Assembly: GCF_019375475.1 (NCBI RefSeq)
Contig: NZ_JAHXGQ010000001.1
Span: 124,001 to 188,000 of the forward strand
Reading direction: 5' to 3'
Source: Saccharothrix obliqua
Lineage (GTDB): Bacteria; Actinomycetota; Actinomycetes; Mycobacteriales; Pseudonocardiaceae
DNA: 64,000 bases
Part shown: in pieces, positions 58,359 through 64,000 of the stretch
Numbering within the stretch: position 1 is the stretch's first letter
How the letters are laid out: each line of letters opens with the position of its first letter
Program-made: the position numbers and the translations under genes
Notes under the pieces: generated by a model
What the model was told of the DNA's origin: nothing
What the model saw: only the letters and a program-made list of their open reading frames with translations
The model's database searches: none

Positions 58359-58904
58359 CTAACCCAGCAGCGCGTCCAGCCCGGCCTTGAGGCGGTCCGC
58401 CGGGTAGCGGCGGTGGGTGATCAGGTTGGCGGCCAGCGGGCCGAGGAGGGCGTCCGCCGTGAACGCGGCGTCCAGGTCGGGCCGGAGCTGCCCGATCAGC
58501 ACGGCCAGGTGCCGGTGGTACACCTCGTAAGCGCCGCCGAACCGGGCCAGCGGACCGGTGGTCTCCGCCATCAGCAGCAGGTCGAGCTGCGCGAGCGTGC
58601 GATCGGCGAGGCCGTGCAGGAACGCGCGGATGCGGTCGGCGGCGGGTGCTCCCGGGCCGAGTGGCGGCGGGCCGGTGAGGAACGCCTGCTGGAACTCGCG
58701 CTCCGACTCGTCGACGAGGGCGTGCGCCAGGCCGGACCGGTCGCCGAAGCGGCGGTAGAGCGTGCCGACGCCGACACCGGAGGCCGCCGCGACCTCGGCC
58801 ATGCCGAGCCCTTCGATCCCCCGCTCGGCCACGATCTCCGCTGCCGCGGCGAGGATCTTCGCCCGGTTGCGGGCGGCGTCGGCCCGTTCGCTCACGGGCG
58901 TCAC
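58359..58904 (-). CDS. TetR-family transcriptional regulator (of the SDR/SMR operon)
   Basis: 181 residues. The helix-turn-helix lies at about 15-60 (KILAAAAEIVAERGIEGLGM, then ASGVGVGTLYRRFGDRS). The C-terminal domain is of the TetR_C_33 type by general look (DLLLMAETTGPLARFGGAYE). It is divergent from the SDR gene, and two 14-bp palindromes lie in the 75-base gap, so it very probably represses both directions. The ligand is unknown. Confidence 0.9.
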   Translation of the reverse strand: MTPVSERADAARNRAKILAAAAEIVAERGIEGLGMAEVAAASGVGVGTLYRRFGDRSGLAHALVDESEREFQQAFLTGPPPLGPGAPAADRIRAFLHGLADRTLAQLDLLLMAETTGPLARFGGAYEVYHRHLAVLIGQLRPDLDAAFTADALLGPLAANLITHRRYPADRLKAGLDALLG

Positions 58905-58921
58905 CCTAACCCGTAGACATC

Positions 58922-58964
58922 CGGAACCAGTTCCGCTTAGAGTGCATAACCGGAATTGATTCCG
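58922..58964. promoter_or_regulatory. Twin palindromic operator between TetR and SDR genes
   Basis: CGGAACCAGTTCCG (58922-58935) and CGGAATTGATTCCG (58951-58964) are each palindromic with a 2-base centre, and their centres are 29 bases apart. The sequence between, TTAGAGTGCATAAC, may hold a -10 box. The layout is typical of a TetR dimer-pair site. Confidence 0.7.
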
Positions 58965-58979
58965 CTACTTGGGGGCGAC

Positions 58980-59705
58980 ATGGGACCACTCGACGGCAGG
59001 ACCGCCCTGGTCACCGGCGGCAGCCGGGGCATCGGCGCGGCGATCGCGGACCGGCTCGCCCGTGACGGCGCGCGCGTCGCCATCACCTACCTCGGCTCCG
59101 CCGACCACGCACGGGCCGTGGCAGCCGCGGTGGGCGGCATCGCGGTCCGCGCCGACTCGGCAGACCCCGACGCCCTGCGTGCCGCCGTGGACCGGACCGT
59201 CGAGGCGTTCGGCGGGCTGGACATCGTGGTGAGCAACGCGGGCATCGCCGCGTACGGGCCGTTCGAGGACGTCACGGACGACGAACTCGACCACCTCATG
59301 GCCGTGCACGCGCGGGCGGCGTTCGTGCTCGCGCGAGCCGCGTCGCCGCACCTGCGGTCCGGCGGCCGGATCATCGCCATCGGCAGCAGCCTCGCCGAGC
59401 GGGTGCCCACGCCCGGGTGGGCGGCCTACGCGATGAGCAAGTCCGCGTTGATCGGCCTCACCAAGGGCCTCGCCCGCGACCTCGGTCCGCGCGGCATCAC
59501 GGTCAACCTCGTCCAACCCGGCTCCACGGACACCGGGATGAACCCGGCGGACGGGCCGGACGCCGACGGCGAACGCGTGCACACCGCCCTGGGCCGGTAC
59601 TGCGATCCCGCAGACGTGGCCGCGATGGTCGCGCACCTCGCGGGTGACGGCGGGCGCAACGTCACCGGCGCGTCGATCCTCGTCGACGCCGGGGTGGTGG
59701 CCTAG
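58980..59705 (+). CDS. Short-chain dehydrogenase/reductase
   Basis: 241 residues of the classical SDR fold. The cofactor loop is TGGSRGIGAA (Gly13-Gly19), with VSNAGIAAYG near residue 88, the catalytic Ser in IAIGSSLAER, and YAMSK (Tyr/Lys pair). The C-terminal ASILVDAGVVA is usual. It reduces or oxidises a carbonyl/alcohol with NAD(P). I chose the ATG at 58980, with GGGGG upstream; the TTG at 58956 would put the operator inside the gene. The SMR gene begins directly after the stop. Confidence 0.93.
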   Translation: MGPLDGRTALVTGGSRGIGAAIADRLARDGARVAITYLGSADHARAVAAAVGGIAVRADSADPDALRAAVDRTVEAFGGLDIVVSNAGIAAYGPFEDVTDDELDHLMAVHARAAFVLARAASPHLRSGGRIIAIGSSLAERVPTPGWAAYAMSKSALIGLTKGLARDLGPRGITVNLVQPGSTDTGMNPADGPDADGERVHTALGRYCDPADVAAMVAHLAGDGGRNVTGASILVDAGVVA

Positions 59706-60017
59706 GTGCCGTGGCTGCTGCTGGTCGGGGCGGCGTTGCTGGAGGTGGTGTGGGCGACGGCGTTGGAGCGCTCCGAGGGGTTCACCCGGCTGTGGCCGTC
59801 GGTGGTCGGGGTCGTGGCGGCCGTGGTCAGCTTCACCCTGCTCACCACCGCCGTGCGCGACCTGCCGCTGGGCACCGCGTACGCCGTGTGGGTCGGGCTC
59901 GGCGCGGTCGGTGTCGTGGTGGTCGGGATCGTGGCGCTGGGCGAGAGCGCCGCCCCGGCGCGGTTGGTGTGCCTGGCGTTGATCGTGATCGGTGTGGTCG
60001 GGCTCAAGTTGCTCTGA
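59706..60017 (+). CDS. SMR-family efflux protein 2 (SugE/Gdx-like)
   Basis: 103 residues with four membrane helices. The essential glutamate lies in helix 1 (ALLEVVWATALERSEGFTRL, Glu13), and AYAVWVGLGAVG is the helix 3 packing segment. GFTRLWPS after helix 1 is typical of the SugE/Gdx branch. The GTG starts directly after the SDR stop, so the two are one operon under the divergent TetR. It is the second SMR/TetR locus in the window, but with a different operator. Confidence 0.9.
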   Translation: MPWLLLVGAALLEVVWATALERSEGFTRLWPSVVGVVAAVVSFTLLTTAVRDLPLGTAYAVWVGLGAVGVVVVGIVALGESAAPARLVCLALIVIGVVGLKLL

Positions 60018-60111
60018 ACGGGTGAACTCGCGGCCGGGTGGGGGAGATCGCGTTGCTCGCGGCGCACGTGCTTACCGCGTAACGGTTCCCGCGCGAGTGG
60101 AGATGGTCACG

Positions 60112-63100
60112 ATGATGGCCGACGGAGAGTTATCCCTCCTGCACCGGCTGAGGGCCGGTGACAGCGGCGCGCGGCGCGAGCTTTTCTCGCGCTGCCAGGG
60201 GAAGACCCGGGCGTACGTCCGCAACCGGGTCGACCGGCCCGAGGACGTGGACGACGTGGTGAGCGAGGTCGTCGTCCGGGCCCTGGAGGGGCTGCGCAAC
60301 GGCCAGGACCCGCGTGACCTGGACGCGTGGCTCACCGGCATCGCCCGCAACGTGCTGAAGGCCCACTACACCGACCAGAGCCGCCGTTCCGACCGCGAGG
60401 TGCCTGACTCCGCCGTCGTGCCGGAGGAGGTCGAGGACCTGGTGTCCCGCGACCGGGTGCGTGCCGTGTTGTCGGACTCGCTGGCCGGGGTGCCGGCGGG
60501 TCTGCGGCCCGTGGTGGCGGCGCACATCCGGCTCACGCTGGGTTCCGACCACCTGGTCGTGGGCGCGGAACTCGCCGAGGCGTTGGGCGTGCGGCGCAGT
60601 CAGGCCGATCGCCAGTTGGACCGTGGTCGGCGTGCGGCGGGCAAAGCGATTGCCGCGTACGTGATGACGCGTGTGGGTCGGGAGAGGTGTGAAGTGCTGG
60701 CGGCGTTGACCGACCGGCCGTTCGACCCCAAGCAGCCGGACGTGGTGTTGGCACATGCCGAGATGTGCGCGGTGTGCGGGCAACGGCAGCGGGATGCGCG
60801 GGATTACGCGCGTTGGGCGCTCGGCCCCGGTCTGCTCGGGTTGCCGGACGAGGAGGACCGGCGCACCGCGCTGGGTTTCGCGGGTCGTGGCGGGGAGTCC
60901 CCTCGCGGCGGGTCGGGTGTGGTCGGTGCGGGTGCGGCGACCGCCGCCCCCCAGGGCGTGGGGCTGGATGCGCTCGCCGATCGCGCGGAGGCCGCTCCGC
61001 GTGGCGTTCTCGGGGCGGTCGGTGCGCGTCTGGCGGCCATGCCCGGCGTGGACGCCGTGACCCGGCTGACGCAGGAGAATCCCGCGTTGGTGCGCGTGGC
61101 GGCGGGCGCGGTGGGGCTCGTGGCGGCGGCGGTGATCGCCGTGTTGGCCACCGCGCCCGACCCGGTGCAGGTCGGCGCGTTGCCGCCGACATCCACGCCC
61201 ACCGCGGCACCGCCCGCGCTCCCCGGCGGGACCACCGCCCCGTCGACTGCGGAGCCGCCGGACGTGGCGCCGGTCGTCGCCACGCTCACGCCCCCTCCCA
61301 CCGCCACCGCTCCACCCCGGACCACGCCACCGACCACCCCACCTGCTGTGGCCCCGCAGGCCGCGGCCACACCGCAGCCGGCCTCGCCTCCCCCGGTCCC
61401 GCCGACTCCGGAACCGACTCCGGAAGCGACTCCGGAACCAACCACCCCGGCTCCGCCACCGGCCGCGAAGTGGGCCTACGCCCGCGTCGAACCGGCGGAC
61501 TCGGCGGTCGGCGTCGAGACCGACCTGATCGGCACCTGGCAGTGGGGCACGCCGCGGCCGATCCGGGTCACCCGGCAGGACACCGGCGTGTACCGGCTGC
61601 GGCTGCCGGGTCAGGCGTCCGGCACGGCCGTCGCGCACGCCACCCCCACGTTCCACCAGCCGCCGCAGCCGGTCGGCTGCGTGGTGCGGGACAACGGGCC
61701 CGTGGGTGAGGACCAGGTGGTCCTGGTCGCGTGCGCCAACGACGGCACGCCCGTCAACACCCGGTTCACCCTGCTGCTCGCCGAACCGTCCGGCCGGACC
61801 ACCGTGATCGGTCCGGACGCGCCGGTGCGCCGGGTCGGTCCCGGTCGGTACGAGGCGGACCTCGCGGTCGGCACGGGCCGGGGCTACGTGCAGGTCACCC
61901 CGTACGGGCCGGGCGATGCCCGTTGCCGGTCGGAGGGCGTCACGGGTGCGGTGCTGCACGTCCAGTGCACCGCCGACACCCGGTGGGCGGCCGGCTACAC
62001 CGAGGGCGGTCCGCCCGCCGGCACGGTCGGCGCGTACGCCCAGACCACGGGCGTGGCGCCCGACCTGCGGATCGACCCGGGGCGGTCGTTCAACAGCACG
62101 GGCGGGGCGTTCGCGCTCAACCGGCTCGGGCTCGGGCAGTACCGCGTGCTCGTCAAGGGTGTCGGGACGCGGGGTGGTGCGGTGTTGTCCGGCGCGACCG
62201 GGGCCGGGCACTGCTACACGGCCAACTGGAACGCGTTCGCGTACCCGGTGAACGAGGTGTGGGTGGACGTGCAGTGCCTGGACGACGCCGGTCGGCCCGC
62301 CGACCTCCAGTTCGGCGTCGCGGCGTACCGCCCACCGCTGCTGGAGTCCGAAGCCCTCGGCCCGCTCCAGCCCGCCGACCCCGGTCCGGCCCGGCCGGGT
62401 TGGGGCTATGCGCAGGTCTACCAGTACGGGTACGCGTTGGGCGTGCCGGTGCAGGTGCACCCGAACCACCAGTGGTCGACGTGGAGCGGTCACCTGCCCG
62501 GTAACGACGCGTGGTGGGCGCGGAAGGCGTCGGTGTTGCGGACCGGGGTGGGCGAGTACGCGGTGCGGATGCCGGGTTTGGGGGTGGTGGGCGCGGTCGC
62601 GCATGTCACGGCGATCTCGCAGGTGGCTGATGTGTGCGTGGTGCGGGATCAAGCGGTGGACGGCCCGGACGGTGTGGTCGGGGTGAACTGCTACGGGCCG
62701 GCCGGGGTGGGGAAGGACTTGCCGTTCCACGTGTACCTGGGGACGGGGCCGGCGGTGACGTCGTCGTCGGAGGGGGTGACGCGGTTGGGCGTCGGGGAGT
62801 ACGAGGTCGTGGTGCCTGGTGGCGCGGCGGGTTTCGTCCAGGTGACGCCGGTCGGTGGGTTCGCGCGTTGCCGTGGGGGCGGCACGGCGGAGGCTGACGG
62901 CGTGCGGTTGCGGGTGTCGTGTGACCGGGACACCGCGTGGCAGGCGAGTCATGTCGTGGGGACCGGTTTGTCCGGGGACGGCACACCGGCCGGGTACGCG
63001 ACCGTCACCGCGGCTGGGGGGTTGGATCGGGTGTTCAGCAGCAATGGGGAGACGCCGGTTGTCACGCACGAGGTGACCGGGCGGTACACGATCACCTACT

Positions 63101-63306
63101 CGACGTTGGGCAACCGCATCGTCTGGCCGACGGCGTCGGTCCAGGTGACGACGACGGGTTCCGAGCCGCGCACGTGCCGGGCGGCAAGCCTGAACGCCTA
63201 CTCAACCCCGGGCGCCGTGCGGCTGGACGTGTGGTGCCACGACCCAGCGGGCCGCCCAGCGGACGCCGCGTTCGCCTTCACCCTCCTCCGCCCTCCGGAC
63301 CGCTGA
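60112..63306 (+). CDS. ECF sigma factor fused to zinc anti-sigma motif, membrane helix and extracellular repeats
   Basis: About 1064 residues in one chain. Sigma region 2 (DVDDVVSEVVVRALEGLRNG) is followed by a region 4-like segment (VGAELAEALGVRRSQADRQL). Then comes HAEMCAVCGQ (near residues 215-222), the H-x3-C-x2-C zinc motif of anti-sigma factors. One membrane helix (near 326-345) precedes a Pro/Thr-rich linker (about 350-450). The extracellular part (about 454-1060) has two long repeats, opening WAYARVEPADSAVGV and WGYAQVYQYGYALGV, each with smaller units with paired cysteines. It would sense outside conditions and act on transcription from the membrane or after cleavage. The ATG at 60112 has GGAG 9 bases before. 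Confidence 0.85.
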   Translation: MMADGELSLLHRLRAGDSGARRELFSRCQGKTRAYVRNRVDRPEDVDDVVSEVVVRALEGLRNGQDPRDLDAWLTGIARNVLKAHYTDQSRRSDREVPDSAVVPEEVEDLVSRDRVRAVLSDSLAGVPAGLRPVVAAHIRLTLGSDHLVVGAELAEALGVRRSQADRQLDRGRRAAGKAIAAYVMTRVGRERCEVLAALTDRPFDPKQPDVVLAHAEMCAVCGQRQRDARDYARWALGPGLLGLPDEEDRRTALGFAGRGGESPRGGSGVVGAGAATAAPQGVGLDALADRAEAAPRGVLGAVGARLAAMPGVDAVTRLTQENPALVRVAAGAVGLVAAAVIAVLATAPDPVQVGALPPTSTPTAAPPALPGGTTAPSTAEPPDVAPVVATLTPPPTATAPPRTTPPTTPPAVAPQAAATPQPASPPPVPPTPEPTPEATPEPTTPAPPPAAKWAYARVEPADSAVGVETDLIGTWQWGTPRPIRVTRQDTGVYRLRLPGQASGTAVAHATPTFHQPPQPVGCVVRDNGPVGEDQVVLVACANDGTPVNTRFTLLLAEPSGRTTVIGPDAPVRRVGPGRYEADLAVGTGRGYVQVTPYGPGDARCRSEGVTGAVLHVQCTADTRWAAGYTEGGPPAGTVGAYAQTTGVAPDLRIDPGRSFNSTGGAFALNRLGLGQYRVLVKGVGTRGGAVLSGATGAGHCYTANWNAFAYPVNEVWVDVQCLDDAGRPADLQFGVAAYRPPLLESEALGPLQPADPGPARPGWGYAQVYQYGYALGVPVQVHPNHQWSTWSGHLPGNDAWWARKASVLRTGVGEYAVRMPGLGVVGAVAHVTAISQVADVCVVRDQAVDGPDGVVGVNCYGPAGVGKDLPFHVYLGTGPAVTSSSEGVTRLGVGEYEVVVPGGAAGFVQVTPVGGFARCRGGGTAEADGVRLRVSCDRDTAWQASHVVGTGLSGDGTPAGYATVTAAGGLDRVFSSNGETPVVTHEVTGRYTITYSTLGNRIVWPTASVQVTTTGSEPRTCRAASLNAYSTPGAVRLDVWCHDPAGRPADAAFAFTLLRPPDR

Positions 63307-63322
63307 CCCCGGGCGGGGCGGA

Positions 63323-63426
63323 AACTTTCAGGGAGCCTGCCTGATAGATCTGGTGCACGAAACTTTCAGGGAGCCTGCCTGATAGATACAGGGGTGGCTA
63401 ACTTTCAGGAAGCCTGCCTGAAAATT
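63323..63426 (+). repeat. CTTTCAGG hairpin repeat, cluster E (3 copies)
   Basis: Copies lie at 63323-63349 (right arm CCTGATAGAT), 63361-63387 (CCTGATAGAT) and 63400-63426 (CCTGAAAATT), 38-39 bases apart, all in plus orientation, starting 17 bases after the stop of the fused sigma gene. The spacing matches cluster D. Confidence 0.88.
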
Positions 63427-63430
63427 AGCT

Positions 63431-63687
63431 CTCAACTGCACGGCGGCCCGCGGCCCGCGGCGGCTGGCCCGCAGCGGTCAACGGGCGAGCGGGCGACGGG
63501 CGAGCGGGTCAGCGGCGGCTCGGTGGTCGGCGGGCTGCGGGCGAGCGGGTGGCGGGCCGCGAGCGGGTGGCGGTCGGGCCGAACCCAGGTCGGACCCGTG
63601 TCGAGCCGGGTCCGGCCTGGGCCCCGCGCCCGCGTCGACTCGGGTCGGCCCCGCGTCGATCCGCGTCGACCCGGGCTCCCCCCGCGG
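63431..63687. other. GC-rich low-complexity intergenic stretch
   Basis: Degenerate short repeats of GGGCGAGCGGG and GGGTCGGCC/GCGTCGACCC types run through this stretch. Short open frames exist on both strands, but their codon use and repetitive products give no support for a gene. Confidence 0.6.
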
Positions 63688-63960
63688 CTAGCGGTCGGTT
63701 CCACCGTCCGGGCGGTAGGTGGGGTCGGGGTGGGAGCGTTGGTCGTTGCGCCCGGGGTTCATGGCGGGCCATGGGGAACTCGGCACCTGTGCGTCGCGTC
63801 CCGCCTGGACCACCATCGAACCGCCGGACGCCACGGCGTGCTGGCGTACGGTCGGCTCATGGGCGGTGGGCTGGTCCAGGTCAAGGTCCAACGCGTGGGC
63901 GTCACCGTTCGGGATCCACAGCCAGCCGTGTCCCTGAAAAGTTTTCTCAGCCACTTCCAC
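63688..63960 (-). CDS. Small hypothetical protein
   Basis: 90 residues from a GTG at 63960, starting EVAEKTFQGHGWLWIPNGDA and containing TVRQHAVASGGSMVVQAGRD. The codons have a strong GC third-position bias on this strand, which supports translation. No signal or membrane segment. The segment ASGGSMVVQAGRD recalls linkers in actinomycete effector-associated proteins, but I make no assignment. The start could lie further upstream, outside the window. Confidence 0.5.
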   Translation of the reverse strand: MEVAEKTFQGHGWLWIPNGDAHALDLDLDQPTAHEPTVRQHAVASGGSMVVQAGRDAQVPSSPWPAMNPGRNDQRSHPDPTYRPDGGTDR

Positions 63961-64000
63961 CCGGCGGAAATCTCCGGGGCGGAGTGTGGTGTGCCCGGCG

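Noticed and set aside
60130..63069. 979-residue open frame antisense to the fused sigma gene
   Set aside because: The product is His/Arg/Pro-rich and has no motif, while the plus strand has clear sigma, zinc and repeat motifs.
1..64000. tRNA or rRNA genes
   Set aside because: I found no cloverleaf with a GTTCGA-type arm and CCA-side pairing, nor any rRNA-like stretch; a covariance-model search could still find one.

Overview
This window looks like the chromosome of a high-GC actinomycete of the Pseudonocardiaceae type (Saccharothrix, Actinosynnema or Lentzea-like). The reasons are very GC-rich third codon positions, many GTG starts, orphan type VII secretion (ESX) cargo genes (EspG, DUF3558 lipoproteins, PPE-like and WXG-like proteins), XRE plus DUF397 pairs, several SigE-family sigma factors each with a membrane partner, a maleylpyruvate-isomerase-fold (mycothiol/DinB) protein and a CsxA-like exo-glucosaminidase. 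The genus is an inference. I saw no tRNA, rRNA, CRISPR array or transposase.

Layout. 0.1-3.1 kb: TRAP (TAXI) transporter. 3.1-4.4 kb: purD. 4.4-9.9 kb: ESX accessory module 1 (two DUF3558 lipoproteins, a small WXG-like protein, a PPE-like protein, EspG), then an EspC-like protein and a WXG protein fused to a transglycosylase. 10.0-13.0 kb: aminotransferase, small membrane protein, HAD hydrolase and threonine aldolase. 13.1-17.3 kb: two SigE sigma/partner pairs around an SMR pump and its TetR regulator. 17.4-18.7 kb: a 132-bp palindromic repeat, then a ComJ-like protein and a NucA/NucB nuclease that needs a -1 frameshift. 18.9-25.4 kb: purB, a double-HTH MerR regulator, an erythromycin-esterase homologue and a polar amino acid ABC transporter. 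25.5-32.3 kb: purC, DUF2334 protein, MBL hydrolase, epimerase, purSQL. 32.4-44.0 kb: two GH25 lysozymes, aldo/keto reductase, two membrane pentapeptide-like proteins, a DUF574 methyltransferase, a PAS-GGDEF-EAL protein, an MDR dehydrogenase and a GH2 glucosaminidase. 44.1-47.5 kb: ESX accessory module 2. 47.6-51.8 kb: second palindrome, sterol-carrier-like protein, lipoprotein, DUF1023 hydrolase with a WXG-like partner, MDMPI-fold protein. 51.9-54.5 kb: purF and purM. 54.5-58.2 kb: a helical hypothetical protein, XRE with two DUF397 proteins, a third SigE pair, arfB. 58.4-60.0 kb: TetR, SDR and a second SMR pump. 60.1-63.3 kb: a 1064-residue sigma factor fused to a zinc anti-sigma motif, a membrane helix and extracellular repeats.

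The purine genes (purD, B, C, SQL, F, M) run through the window in one order and one direction, with accessory modules between them. Within the blocks, 4-nt stop/start overlaps (ATGA or GTGA) indicate tight operons: purS-purQ-purL, sigma-partner pairs, the ABC transporter, XRE-DUF397, threonine aldolase-HAD.

Three observations stand out: a 27-bp hairpin repeat present 12 times, always in one orientation and always just downstream of plus-strand genes; a nuclease/inhibitor-like pair in which the nuclease's conserved C-terminus is reached only by a -1 shift at a G-run and whose shifted stop codon overlaps the inhibitor's start; and a 132-bp palindromic element present twice in opposite orientations, with a third partial end at base 1.
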